From Oscillospiraceae bacterium (GTDB lineage: Bacteria; Bacillota; Clostridia; Saccharofermentanales; Saccharofermentanaceae): 42,918 nt of DNA. Under the pieces are notes generated by a model that saw only the letters and a program-made list of their open reading frames with translations, searched no databases and was not told the DNA's origin. Made by a program: the position numbers and the translations under genes. Of the stretch, positions 8,234-18,547 are shown in pieces. The stretch spans positions 1 to 42,918 of the forward strand of contig CADAKH010000026.1 in NCBI GenBank assembly GCA_902788505.1, given 5' to 3'. Position 1 is the stretch's first letter, and every line of letters begins with the position of its first letter.

Positions 8234-11200
8234 ACTTCAACAAACTCTCCATATCTTACAAGATATAAAAGCTTGTGAACGATTGTGATGCCGTCCTTTT
8301 TGCATGCTGAAGCATAACTGTAAAGCTGGAACGCATGTCTTTCAAGAGCTTCTTTCGCTCTTGATTCCGGATCTGCCCCGCTTAAACGGTCTGTCTTGTA
8401 ATCCAGTATCGTAAACCCGTCATCCGCTTTATAGATCAGGTCGATAATTCCCTGAACCAGCGCAGAATCACCATCAGTCCCTTCTGTATATACGGCAAAG
8501 ACGATCGGCTTCTCCGATCTGGCAGTTCCCTCTTCAAAGCTTCTTATGATCTCACTGCATCTTTCATCCCTGCAGAATGCCATTATTCCTTCTTCAAACT
8601 CAGATGCAACATCAATGGCGTCCGAAGGTGTGCAGATGTTCAGATATCCTTCAGCGATCATGCTCCTGATCTCTTCATCAAAAGTCACTTTACCGTTCCT
8701 GATACCATCAAGATCGATAAATCTCATTATTCTGTGAAGGATCGTACCTTTGTTGGCCGCCGTAAGCATTGAGATATTCGCACTCTCGAAATCGTCTATA
8801 CCCCTTATCTGAAGATCAACATGGGTCGTATCAGATGGCTTTCCGTCACCTTTAATTCCGGTAACTGCGACCTTGAAAGGAATATCGACACTATCCTGAT
8901 ATTTGTATTCAGGGAAAACCAGTTTCCCTTCAGGATCGAACACAGCATGCGATTCATCCTTCTGTTCTTTGTCTTCTTCCTTTTGCTCTCCGGAAACCGA
9001 CTTATGGGCATCGTATAATTCAACAACCCGTTCCGCAGGAACTGTTACCACTTCATAACCTTTGACCGTATTACCGTCAAGATCTGTAAACGGGACAACA
9101 TTACTTTTATTCAGATCTCCTGACCTTGCCAGATCTCTTAATACATCACCGTCTTCACTTCTTGCAAGCGCACTGAAAAGACAGTACGGAAGTTTCATGT
9201 CTCCTGCAAGCCAGTGACGTTTATCAAACGCCTTCTTTTCGTAACCGATCGCCTGGGTAAATGCCTTCCTGATCGGGCTTGATTTGCCGTCATCCTTAAA
9301 ATCGCAACAGGTGATGACTGAAAGATTCTCCTCAGCTCTTGTCAGTGCAACATAAAGAAGCCTGACAGTCTCGGCATTTGATACGAGCTTCATCTTCATC
9401 TTGTAGATATACTGCTCAAACGAATGCTTTCTGGTAACATCTTCAAAATTGTAGTCTTCTGTTATGAAACCATCATCACGGTCAAACATAATACTTGAAA
9501 GATTATCCTTCATCTCATCCTGGCCGCCTGTGGCAACAAGAATAACAAACGGAAACTCCAGACCTTTACTCTTATGCACGGTCATGGTCGTGATCTTGTT
9601 CTTGTTCGCATCGACAATCTCAATATCCGCTTTCTTGATCTGGATCTTCATCTGCTCAAGTTCCAATGCTATACCTGATACATCAGAGCCTCTCCTTTTG
9701 AAGCTCTCAGACAGCCAGTCTTTGAATACATCGAATTTGCTGCTGTCGCCTTCTCTCGCCTCAAGAGTAGCTTTGATACCTGTCTCACGGTAGATAAGTT
9801 CGATTATGTCATCAATATCGGTAACCATTGAACTCATTCTTATCCTGTCAAAGACATCAATGAAGTTCCTGACTCTTGCTGCCAGTTCCGAATCACATTT
9901 TTCGGAATAGACCCTAAGTCTTAGCATCAGCGGTTCTTTCTCAAGACACATTCCTTCGAGTTCGTGGATAAAGACCTGGATTGATGCAAGTTCCTCAACA
10001 GTAAAATTCGAGAACTTATAATTGGAGAGCATTACTCCCGCAAGATATTCATCCCTGTATTCATTTCCAAGACAGATCAGGAAATTGATCAGCCTGTGAA
10101 TGTCACGGTCTTCGAAAACATCTGTCGTGAATCTTCCTGATGCCTCAAGCTTTCTGCCGTCCTTTAAAGTGCATCCGTTAAGATATCTTGCTATCGATTC
10201 AGCCTGATTGTTGGATGCCGTAAGGATGCAGATATCCTTAAGTTCAGTCCTGCTTCCGTCAACTCTTGTACATTCTTCAAGATATCTTCTTACTTCACTT
10301 TCTACAGCCGCAAAGACCGCTTTCGTATCAGGTTCTGTTTTGTCACCGTCTCCGCTTCTCGGAATGCCCTTGTCTGCAACAACGATCCTCGGTACAGGAC
10401 CGTGCTTTGATTCAGATGCTTTGCTTAAACGCTGAGTCTCATCGTATTCGATCTCGGAAGCATCCCTGCTCATAGTCTGACCGAAAACGTAGTTTGCAAA
10501 TGCAAGGACTTCACATGTGCTCCTGTGATTTTCCTTGAGATAATGAACTGTTCCGAGATTCGGATCAGCACTGTAGCTTTCCATTCTGGAACCGAATATC
10601 TTCGGATCGGCAAAACGGAATTTATAGATACTCTGCTTGATATCACCGACACGGAAAACATTTCCTTCAGAACGCTCGAACTTCTCGATGATCTTATCTT
10701 GAAGCCTTGTATTGTCCTGATATTCGTCGACAAAGATCTCGGTGAATTTCTCACGGTAGAATTCTGATGCTTCTTCCGTCTTCAATATCTCATATGCGGT
10801 ATGCTCAAGGTCGGAATAGTCCATCCCGTGCATTGAGTTCTTTATCTCCTGATAGGCTCTGTCAGTTCGTTTCAAAAGCTCAACAAAACACTTCGAAGCT
10901 TCTGTACCGGCCTTCTGGTATTCCAACACCTGTCCGTATTCAAATCCTATAAGACTTCCATACTCTTCCGGAAGGTCCAGACTGTTCTCGTACTTTGCAT
11001 CGGCCCACTTGCCTGGATCGATGAAATGTCTTAAAGAGATAACCGCAAATAAGGGCTCGTCATCGCCTTTAAGATCGGGATTCTTGAAGATGCTCTTAAA
11101 TTTCAGTTCTGCCAGCTCTTTTATGGGCATTAGACTGGCAAAGAAATCTACGCCTTTATGGGTTTTGAAATCCTCGATAACCTTATCGATCCTGCCCGTA

Positions 11201-12021
11201 ACCTCGCTTATGAATTCTTCATTCGAAAACTCTTCAACTATCTGATATGTCTCATGACAGTTAAGCATGTATGAAAAATCGCTGCTCTCAAAAATATCTT
11301 TGAGCTTAGTCAGGTACTCTATGATATTTGAAGGGATCTCATTATCACCTTCAAAATACATGATCTGGCCCTTAGCATCGCGTTCTTCACGGACAGCAAC
11401 AAATCTTTCGCAAACTTCCAGATAATCTGGAAGACTGCGCAAAGTCTTGTATGTGCTTGTAACGATACCGGTCAAGGATGCATCACTCCTGCCGTCACCA
11501 AACCGTCTTGTAAATCTGATGAAAGGCTCATCCTCTGACTCACATTCGGAATAGAGCTCCCGTATTGCATAATCAACTGCTGTCTGAAGGAGAACGCCCT
11601 GCTCGCTTTCGCTTATGATCCTGCATGAAGGATCAGTAAATTCGGCCATAGGACCGTCTTCCAGAAGATATCCCTTCTCCTTGATAACACGTGAGCAGAA
11701 TCCGTGCATTGTTTGGATATATGCATTAGGAAGAAGATCGATCTGTGAAGAAAGTCTGGAAGCGAGGTCCTGATCCCCGTTTGATGCAGCCCCGTTACGT
11801 AAAGATCTCAGCTTCTCTTCTATCTTATCTGCCATATGTGAAGCTGCATCTTCAGTGAATGTAACGACCAGCATCTTATCAACCGATAAGATCCCGTTTG
11901 AAACTTCATCACCGATCCTTGCGGTAAGAACCGTTGTCTTTCCTGATCCTGCTGAAGCGGAGACCAGATTGTTATCAAGTCCTGCATTTATGATCTTATT
12001 CTGTTCATCTGAGAACTTCAT
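8230..12021 (-). CDS. addA: ATP-dependent helicase/nuclease subunit A (AddA)
   Basis: A 1263-residue UvrD/Rep-type helicase fused to a RecB-like nuclease, one half of the AddAB enzyme that resects DNA double-strand ends for recombination. Walker A is SASAGSGKTT at residues 21-30, Walker B is FVDEYQD, and later helicase motifs include TTMTVHKSKGLEFPFV and YVALTRAEENL. The nuclease motif ILDYKTDRL is near residue 1206. The length matches the family (about 1200-1250). The gene starts 3 bases after the addB stop with a strong AGGAGGAG ribosome site, so the two are co-translated. No domain is missing. Confidence 0.97.
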   Translation of the reverse strand: MKFSDEQNKIINAGLDNNLVSASAGSGKTTVLTARIGDEVSNGILSVDKMLVVTFTEDAASHMADKIEEKLRSLRNGAASNGDQDLASRLSSQIDLLPNAYIQTMHGFCSRVIKEKGYLLEDGPMAEFTDPSCRIISESEQGVLLQTAVDYAIRELYSECESEDEPFIRFTRRFGDGRSDASLTGIVTSTYKTLRSLPDYLEVCERFVAVREERDAKGQIMYFEGDNEIPSNIIEYLTKLKDIFESSDFSYMLNCHETYQIVEEFSNEEFISEVTGRIDKVIEDFKTHKGVDFFASLMPIKELAELKFKSIFKNPDLKGDDEPLFAVISLRHFIDPGKWADAKYENSLDLPEEYGSLIGFEYGQVLEYQKAGTEASKCFVELLKRTDRAYQEIKNSMHGMDYSDLEHTAYEILKTEEASEFYREKFTEIFVDEYQDNTRLQDKIIEKFERSEGNVFRVGDIKQSIYKFRFADPKIFGSRMESYSADPNLGTVHYLKENHRSTCEVLAFANYVFGQTMSRDASEIEYDETQRLSKASESKHGPVPRIVVADKGIPRSGDGDKTEPDTKAVFAAVESEVRRYLEECTRVDGSRTELKDICILTASNNQAESIARYLNGCTLKDGRKLEASGRFTTDVFEDRDIHRLINFLICLGNEYRDEYLAGVMLSNYKFSNFTVEELASIQVFIHELEGMCLEKEPLMLRLRVYSEKCDSELAARVRNFIDVFDRIRMSSMVTDIDDIIELIYRETGIKATLEAREGDSSKFDVFKDWLSESFKRRGSDVSGIALELEQMKIQIKKADIEIVDANKNKITTMTVHKSKGLEFPFVILVATGGQDEMKDNLSSIMFDRDDGFITEDYNFEDVTRKHSFEQYIYKMKMKLVSNAETVRLLYVALTRAEENLSVITCCDFKDDGKSSPIRKAFTQAIGYEKKAFDKRHWLAGDMKLPYCLFSALARSEDGDVLRDLARSGDLNKSNVVPFTDLDGNTVKGYEVVTVPAERVVELYDAHKSVSGEQKEEDKEQKDESHAVFDPEGKLVFPEYKYQDSVDIPFKVAVTGIKGDGKPSDTTHVDLQIRGIDDFESANISMLTAANKGTILHRIMRFIDLDGIRNGKVTFDEEIRSMIAEGYLNICTPSDAIDVASEFEEGIMAFCRDERCSEIIRSFEEGTARSEKPIVFAVYTEGTDGDSALVQGIIDLIYKADDGFTILDYKTDRLSGADPESRAKEALERHAFQLYSYASACKKDGITIVHKLLYLVRYGEFVEV

Positions 12022-12024
12022 AAC

Positions 12025-15000
12025 TTACTCCTCCTCTCCGCTGTTTTTACCGTTCTTTCCTTCAAGAATATCCTTCATTGCAAGGATAGCCCTTCTGTCA
12101 TCTTTACTCATGTTTTTATCTGAACCGATCCGCTTCGTAGAATCATCGTAACCGTAATCCTTTCTGGGTTTACCGGACTTTGTCGGCTCAGCGGATTTCT
12201 CGCAGTTTGAGACAATTTTTCCGTACTCACTCGAGCTGCTTGTATCAATCGGTTTTCTTCCTTTTGAAGAAGACGGATCGTTACCGCAAAAGCCCTTGTA
12301 ACTGCAGTAGCTGCAGAGTTTTATGTGAGGGGTTGCGGTTATTGCATCAGCCTTGCCTCCTGCTATCTGGTCAACGCTCTCCCTGATAATGTGCTTCGAA
12401 TAACTGATAGCTACGTTAATAGCCTCACTGTTGTATCCTGCAAGCTGCGGAAGACATACCAGCGGTTCTCCGTCGTCATTAGCTTTTAGGCCTACAAGAA
12501 CATAACCGTAATCGTCAATAACAGCCTCCGAACCGTTCTTCCGGTTCATGTCGAGTATCGCACCTGAATAAGCAGGAAGCTGGATCTGAGTTCCGTTCAG
12601 AAGTGCAATGGAATCAACAGCCTTATCACCGCTCTTGTAATCGATGGTTCTCACATGGATCTTTTTGTCCGCATCGCATCTAATATCATAGCGGTCTATA
12701 TATCCGCTGAATTTAAGATCTATTCCTTCGTAATGTATATCAAGAACAAGACCGCCGTTACCGATCTTCTCTTCAACACCTTCAGGAACAAATCCGGTCG
12801 TTACTGAATCAGAAAGAACATCACGGAACATCTTGGTAAACATCCTGCGAAGCTTCGAACATGTATCCATCTCGAAAACTTTATCTTTGGGGTTGCCTTC
12901 TTTATCAACAGAACCGAAAGACGCTCTTGAGGCAACGGAAGCCTTAAGGCATTTATCGGCAAATTCATTGTATTTGCCTTCATCTGTAAGAAGTTCGTTT
13001 GCCAGTTCTTTAAAAAGTTCCGGATCTTTATTGCTCTCATCTCTCAGTGTTCTGTATGCAGTCTCAAACATACCGTGTATCAGGCTTCCGAAAGAATTAG
13101 GCTGTATCCTTGTATTGTCTTCTCTCGGAGAAATGGCAAGTTCCCTGTTCAGCATGAACTGGAAAGCGCATTGTCTGTAACTTTCAATGGCAGAAACACT
13201 GGCATAGATCACTTTACCCTTAGTTCCGTCTTCACGCTTTGCCGTAAGAAGTCTGGACATAATATCAGACGGTATGGCAGCCTTTTCGAAGTCATGTCTG
13301 AACTTAACAGGCTGGCCGGCAACCGGATTTTTGAATGTGTTGACGATATGGTGTTCCTGACCGGCATAGTTCTCGAGATATTCGAAGATCCTGCTCTTCG
13401 GTAAACCGTATTCGTGGACCATGTAGATAATATCGGTTGCAGCACCAAGATCCAGACAGGCCGTAACGAATTCTTCCCTCATCTTGCTCTCTGCTTTATC
13501 AGGAAGATCTATCTCCTCTGTAGAAGCCGACAGAGCCTTGAGCTCAATACCGCTGAGTAAGCCTTCTCTCATACGGACATAAGGGAAATTATCCTTCTGC
13601 GCACCGATGATGAAAAGGATCTTGCAAGGTGTAACAAAAGCATGTTCTGGAGTCGTGATCTCAATCGAATCGACCTTGAGAGGAATAGTTCCTTCTGTAC
13701 GGTTCCTCATATCAGTCCTGAGCATCGATGTGAAATCCTTCTGACTGATCTCACATTCGTTCATCTCGTGCGTCGAACACATAAGGAGGCTTACGAGCTC
13801 GTCATATCCTCTTACAAGTGCCACAGCCGTAGCATCATCTCCTCTTGAAATGAACTCATCTCTCAAAGGCTCGATAAAGCCTCTCATACTGTCCAGATAC
13901 TCAAGGCTGGCTTTAGCCTTGCCTGACAGTGTATTTTGCCTGCGAATAGATTCGCAGGCCTCTCTTAAGGGCATTAAGGATCTTACGACAACATATTCAT
14001 AGAAGAACCTGCCTGCATTAACAAAACCTTCTTTATATCCCGGAACCGTGTTTTCCATGATCCACAATCTCCCGGGTTTTGCACCTTCTTCATCAGCATA
14101 AGCATTACTGTCAAAGAGTCTTCCTGCATCCGTTATATTCCTTGCATAACAGTAATTCTCAAAACTGTCGGCTATGTAAGGCGGGATCCTGAGCATTCCG
14201 GATCTCATTGCCTTCATTATGAGTTCAAGCGTGTATCCTGAGCCCGGAAGTTCCAACAGAATCTGCATCATGTAGGGCACTACAGTACCGCCTAACGCGA
14301 TCTTCCTGTCAATAAACACATCCAGACCATATAATTCAGCGGTACTTCTCATCCTGGTCATGATGTCTTCATTACAGCATATTATCCTTATGTCACGGTA
14401 TCTGTAACCGTGATTTCTCGTAAGATCGATTATCTCGCTGAAGATATAGCCCACTCTGTCATCGATTCCGGAAAGCTCGGCAAGTCTTACTCTGCCTTCA
14501 GAGTCAATGCCGTCAGGCTTAGTATCAGAAGCAAGTCCTGATATTAATGCGGCCAGCACTTCCTGCTTATCTTCAACAGTAAGCACGCTTCCTTTTGCAC
14601 CAAGACCTTCAAGCATAGAACGGAAATCGCGTCCGTTCTTATAAACTGCTGAGTATTCAGAACCTGAATTACCGTCAAGAATGTTGAACTCGATATCGCT
14701 TCCCAGTTCAGATAAAAGTGATACAAGCTTGATCTCTTTGGGAGTAAGCATACGTGTAGCACCGAAACCTATAAAGACGATCCTTGAATTCTTAAGAGAA
14801 TCAAGAAGACTCCTGCGTCTTGTCTTCAGGCTGCCTGAGATAAATGCTTCAAGCTTGTCGCAAGCCAAAGCAATAGGTTCTCTTAACAGGTTAAGCCCGA
14901 ACTTCGCATTCATCAGTTCAAGCTCACTCATTATGAGATGAAGATCCCTGAGCTTATTTAGAAAAGCGGGTGAGGATGTGGAGCTATCCAAAGCCTTAAT

Positions 15001-15468
15001 CGCTTTATCAATGTCTCCGATACCTACTCCATATCTTGAGAAATCGCCTAACAGTGCGATCATCATATTGATATAGTCGATCCTGGAAGAGAGCGTGCCA
15101 AATGCGTTTAATCTGCTCTTGTTATTGGCAAGAATGTTATATATCGCATTGCGGAGCATAATCTCTCCGCCTTCGGCCACATAATTAGTACCGAGATCAT
15201 CAAGTATATTCCCTGCAAGCTTCCGGAAGCTCAGGACATCTCCGTTAACAAGTGAAGAAGAAAGTGTCAGGATCCCGTCACCTGTATCGATCACCGAATC
15301 TTTCTCCGAAGTCTCCTCTTTGTAAGCAAGAACTTCACGCTCCACCTGAGCCTTCGCAAACTCAGGCGCAACAAAAATGACCTCCTTATCCTGAGAGTCC
15401 TTTAAGGCATCCGCTATCACCTCATGCGATACAGGTCTTACCGCACTGTAGGATTTATATCTGATCAT
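12025..15468 (-). CDS. addB: ATP-dependent nuclease subunit B (AddB)
   Basis: A 1147-residue partner of AddA. It lacks a classical Walker A in its N-terminal half, where other AddB proteins often carry one, so I see no sign of active ATPase. The C-terminal RecB-like nuclease is intact: RTIDYKSGDKAV is the catalytic segment. An Fe-S cluster is indicated by one upstream Cys (YRQCAFQFML) and the C-terminal C-x2-C-x5-C (LCSYCSYKGFC), the arrangement known in AddB. The gene precedes addA directly, the normal Firmicute order. The N-terminal half is divergent, as is usual for the family. A weak GGGG ribosome site precedes the ATG. Confidence 0.94.
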   Translation of the reverse strand: MIRYKSYSAVRPVSHEVIADALKDSQDKEVIFVAPEFAKAQVEREVLAYKEETSEKDSVIDTGDGILTLSSSLVNGDVLSFRKLAGNILDDLGTNYVAEGGEIMLRNAIYNILANNKSRLNAFGTLSSRIDYINMMIALLGDFSRYGVGIGDIDKAIKALDSSTSSPAFLNKLRDLHLIMSELELMNAKFGLNLLREPIALACDKLEAFISGSLKTRRRSLLDSLKNSRIVFIGFGATRMLTPKEIKLVSLLSELGSDIEFNILDGNSGSEYSAVYKNGRDFRSMLEGLGAKGSVLTVEDKQEVLAALISGLASDTKPDGIDSEGRVRLAELSGIDDRVGYIFSEIIDLTRNHGYRYRDIRIICCNEDIMTRMRSTAELYGLDVFIDRKIALGGTVVPYMMQILLELPGSGYTLELIMKAMRSGMLRIPPYIADSFENYCYARNITDAGRLFDSNAYADEEGAKPGRLWIMENTVPGYKEGFVNAGRFFYEYVVVRSLMPLREACESIRRQNTLSGKAKASLEYLDSMRGFIEPLRDEFISRGDDATAVALVRGYDELVSLLMCSTHEMNECEISQKDFTSMLRTDMRNRTEGTIPLKVDSIEITTPEHAFVTPCKILFIIGAQKDNFPYVRMREGLLSGIELKALSASTEEIDLPDKAESKMREEFVTACLDLGAATDIIYMVHEYGLPKSRIFEYLENYAGQEHHIVNTFKNPVAGQPVKFRHDFEKAAIPSDIMSRLLTAKREDGTKGKVIYASVSAIESYRQCAFQFMLNRELAISPREDNTRIQPNSFGSLIHGMFETAYRTLRDESNKDPELFKELANELLTDEGKYNEFADKCLKASVASRASFGSVDKEGNPKDKVFEMDTCSKLRRMFTKMFRDVLSDSVTTGFVPEGVEEKIGNGGLVLDIHYEGIDLKFSGYIDRYDIRCDADKKIHVRTIDYKSGDKAVDSIALLNGTQIQLPAYSGAILDMNRKNGSEAVIDDYGYVLVGLKANDDGEPLVCLPQLAGYNSEAINVAISYSKHIIRESVDQIAGGKADAITATPHIKLCSYCSYKGFCGNDPSSSKGRKPIDTSSSSEYGKIVSNCEKSAEPTKSGKPRKDYGYDDSTKRIGSDKNMSKDDRRAILAMKDILEGKNGKNSGEEE

Positions 15469-15569
15469 ACTGCTACCCCGTAAATCTTTCTGAATAGATT
15501 TTACGATTCAAAAAATCTTTTTGAAAGCGATTAATAGGACAGTTTTAGCCTTCCGGACCGGAACCGCAT

Positions 15570-18116
15570 TTATTTAGCTATTATCTCGATATTTTCCACG
15601 CTTCTGAAAGACCAGTCATTGGAAAGATCCATATTCTGCCAGTCTTCTCTGTGGCAACTGAAACTGAGCGTGAAAGTATCACCTTCATCAAGAATACCGC
15701 TGCCGGGATAGATTATAAGACAAGTATCCCTGTCCTCACCGGAACATAAACCAAACTCAGCATCAACATCGTTTGTAAGCGCTGTATATTGTCCTGAAGC
15801 GGAATTCACGGCAGCGTGATAACAGTCAAACACCATATTCCCGCCGTCATTTGTGAAGTAGTAATTAATCCGCAAATCTGACAGATCTACCGGTTCATCG
15901 CCCCTGTTGGTGATCTCAAGAGTCCCTGCAATTGAATTTGCGCTTGAAGAATTATCGTTATAAGTCATGCGTACATCAAGATCTCCTACCGAAGTCTGAC
16001 CTCCTGATGACTGATTCTGAGTGGGCTTTGCCGTGCTCTGAGAAGGCGCTGTGCCGCCGGCCGAATCGCCTGAGCCTGAACCTTCTTCATCAGGCAGGAT
16101 ACCGAAGACCACTTCACCGTTATCAAGAAGAACTGCTCCCGTGGAATTGTTATACGAATAATCGTTGCCGTTGTCCCAGACACCGTTTGGACTGGTCATC
16201 CTGACCTGAATCTCTGATTTATACTGAGACTGACCTCCGGGTCTTAAATTACCGTCATCGAAAACAACGGAAAGATAGTAGATGTGATTTTCTTCATTCC
16301 AGACTTTCAGTCCGTCCACTCTTCCTGACTGCATATAATTTGTCGATATGCTTACACCGGACACATCTCCTCCGGCTTCATATATCTCAGAGAGATCCAC
16401 AAAGTATCTGAATTCAAGGTTCTCAGCTGTTCTTGCAGGCCATGCAGTCCTGTTATAGATAAATGCTTTTATCTCGGCAAAGTCCTGACCTTCAACATTA
16501 AGAGTACACTCAGCTGTATATTCATCACCCGGAACTTCTTCTACTGCGCCGAAATCAATGAGAGTCTTTCCGTGATATTTCGAATACATGGCAGCCATAA
16601 GACCGGTAAAACCGGCATTATAGTCACAGGCAACCTCGTTTTTATTGTAGTCGCTTACCGTATCGGTATAACCGTCAGATGCATCGGGGCCTCCGACAAG
16701 CGCACCGTAAAGAGTATGCCTTGATTCACCGGGTTCATTCATGTTATCGCAATATGAACCCTGACTTGTCCTGTGGTGCGGATGTACAGGAGGATTCTCA
16801 CCGAATCCGACCACGTAAGATCTTCCGGAAGAACCTAAAGCATAATCTGCCTGTGACCTTGCAAAATCCCAATAAACAGACACCTTATCAGAAGGGCAGC
16901 CTTCCCATCTGCTGTATACAGCTGCAACAAAGGCCGTTGTCGTTGCATATCTTAATGAACCCCACTGGTCGAGCCACGCAAGACCTTTTGGCGAATACGT
17001 GATCTTCTGACCGTCAGATGTGCCGCATGACCAGTAGTCGAGGTGCTTTTGGATCTCATCTTTATAGGCATTATCACCGGTTATCCTGGCAAGCAGAACG
17101 CAGGCACCTATATGCACGTCATCCCAGCATAATGCCCAGTCAAAATCGTGACCTGCCTCATTGAAACACTTCTTGGCATTATCAAGATATGAAGCATCAC
17201 CGGTAGCCATATAAAGCCAGCAGCCTGCCCACGAAAGCTCATCGTAGAATCCGCTCCATGAATTATAGAAGCCGTTAGCTGCTGTATATCCGGAATCGCT
17301 TCTTGTGGAATCAGAGAAAGCATACAGGCTCTCCGCATGTTCAAGACAAAGCTTTGAATACTCCTGATCAGTATCCTTAAAGACGATTGAAGAAACAGCC
17401 AAAGCGGCTGCAGCCTCTCCGACTACTGCCGATCCCGGATTATCCTTGGTAACGCAATAAGAAGGTCTGTTCATAGTCATGACTTCACAAGGACCCCACC
17501 ATGAGTGATCGGCATTACCGTCACCGACCTGATAATAGAAGACCTCATCTTCAGGATGACACTTGATAAGATAATCGCATGCCCACTTAATATCACCGAG
17601 TATATATTCAAGCTGGCCGCTCTGCTCGTAAGCCTCACGGTCCTCATACACGGACCAGCCGAGCATTGCTGCGGAATATGCCATTGGGAGATTGAATTTT
17701 ACATTATCACCGGCATCATACCAGCCGCCTGTAAGATCCAGGCCGTTATCAGCACCGTCCTCAAGTCCTGAATCTCCACGCCAGTTGCATCTTGTCTGTT
17801 CAGGAAGCGGTCCGCTTCTTTGAAGTTCATAGAATAGGACTGATTTCTGCAGTGCTTCTCCGTAATTATAATCACCCGTTCCTTCGATTCCCTCATAACC
17901 GTTACCAAACTCGGTCAGTCCCGAAGCCGAATGAGTGACTCCCGATGTACCCTCAAAAGTACCCGTCTGTGTGGTTTCTGTATCTCCACTTGTGACCGCA
18001 GCAGATGAGTCAGGTGTGGAAGTCTCATCAGTAACCGTTTCCTGTCCCTTATCACATGCAGTTAATACCATTGCACCTGCAAGTATCAATGCCATGGCGC
18101 TGTTAAATCTCTTCAT
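15570..18116 (-). CDS. Lipoprotein GH9 endoglucanase with two CBM3 modules
   Basis: An 848-residue secreted cellulase. Residues 1-21 form a lipoprotein signal (MVLTAC, lipidated Cys21), followed by a Thr/Ser-rich spacer to about residue 80. The GH9 catalytic domain spans about 83-520: the DAGDN motif (134-138) holds the nucleophile/base Asp residues, the PPVHPHHRTS segment lies near 442-451, and Glu494 in NKNEVACDYN is the likely acid. A CBM3c-type module follows (about 533-675), then a Ser/Gly/Thr linker (676-710) and a second CBM3 (711-848). GH9-CBM3c enzymes cleave cellulose processively. There is no dockerin, so this is not a cellulosomal subunit; the lipid anchor would hold it on the membrane. 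A possible -10 (TATAAT, complement of 18143-18148) and a GGAGG ribosome site lie upstream. Confidence 0.95.
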   Translation of the reverse strand: MKRFNSAMALILAGAMVLTACDKGQETVTDETSTPDSSAAVTSGDTETTQTGTFEGTSGVTHSASGLTEFGNGYEGIEGTGDYNYGEALQKSVLFYELQRSGPLPEQTRCNWRGDSGLEDGADNGLDLTGGWYDAGDNVKFNLPMAYSAAMLGWSVYEDREAYEQSGQLEYILGDIKWACDYLIKCHPEDEVFYYQVGDGNADHSWWGPCEVMTMNRPSYCVTKDNPGSAVVGEAAAALAVSSIVFKDTDQEYSKLCLEHAESLYAFSDSTRSDSGYTAANGFYNSWSGFYDELSWAGCWLYMATGDASYLDNAKKCFNEAGHDFDWALCWDDVHIGACVLLARITGDNAYKDEIQKHLDYWSCGTSDGQKITYSPKGLAWLDQWGSLRYATTTAFVAAVYSRWEGCPSDKVSVYWDFARSQADYALGSSGRSYVVGFGENPPVHPHHRTSQGSYCDNMNEPGESRHTLYGALVGGPDASDGYTDTVSDYNKNEVACDYNAGFTGLMAAMYSKYHGKTLIDFGAVEEVPGDEYTAECTLNVEGQDFAEIKAFIYNRTAWPARTAENLEFRYFVDLSEIYEAGGDVSGVSISTNYMQSGRVDGLKVWNEENHIYYLSVVFDDGNLRPGGQSQYKSEIQVRMTSPNGVWDNGNDYSYNNSTGAVLLDNGEVVFGILPDEEGSGSGDSAGGTAPSQSTAKPTQNQSSGGQTSVGDLDVRMTYNDNSSSANSIAGTLEITNRGDEPVDLSDLRINYYFTNDGGNMVFDCYHAAVNSASGQYTALTNDVDAEFGLCSGEDRDTCLIIYPGSGILDEGDTFTLSFSCHREDWQNMDLSNDWSFRSVENIEIIAK

Positions 18117-18229
18117 ATAAGCCTCCGGAAATTACTGGCACTATTATACGACAAGAATATTAAGATACAGTAAACAAAGGCTTATCTGAAAATTATAAAG
18201 CACGTTTTATAAGCTCATTTATATGTTTG

Positions 18230-18547
18230 TTATATTTGATCAAAATCGTCATCCGGTTTCGTATTCTTAAGGAGCTGCTCCGGAATCGAATGTTGCCTGC
18301 CCTCGTATGGATTCACACCATAGTTAGAAAAAAGGAAATGTCTTTCTGTCGAAGGCACATCATCCATATCGCGTAAATAGTGTATTCCTCTTAATGAATA
18401 CTCATCCATCCTACAGGAAGAATCACCGAAATTACTGTATTTATTAAGTATCTTATAGACAATGAATAAAGTAATGGATACTCCCGTAAACACCAGCATT
18501 CCTATAAAAACCGAATACATCATAAAAACCTGTTCATCCATATACAT
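18230..18547 (-). CDS. Small single-pass membrane protein, partner of the zinc-ribbon gene
   Basis: A 105-residue protein with one membrane segment near the N-terminus (about residues 10-30) and a hydrophilic, acidic C-terminal part of about 70 residues. Its start overlaps the stop of the preceding zinc-ribbon gene (TAATG), so the two are translationally coupled; a second ATG two codons later is also possible. No family is recognised. The coupling suggests that it works with the 384-residue protein. Confidence 0.65.
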   Translation of the reverse strand: MYMDEQVFMMYSVFIGMLVFTGVSITLFIVYKILNKYSNFGDSSCRMDEYSLRGIHYLRDMDDVPSTERHFLFSNYGVNPYEGRQHSIPEQLLKNTKPDDDFDQI

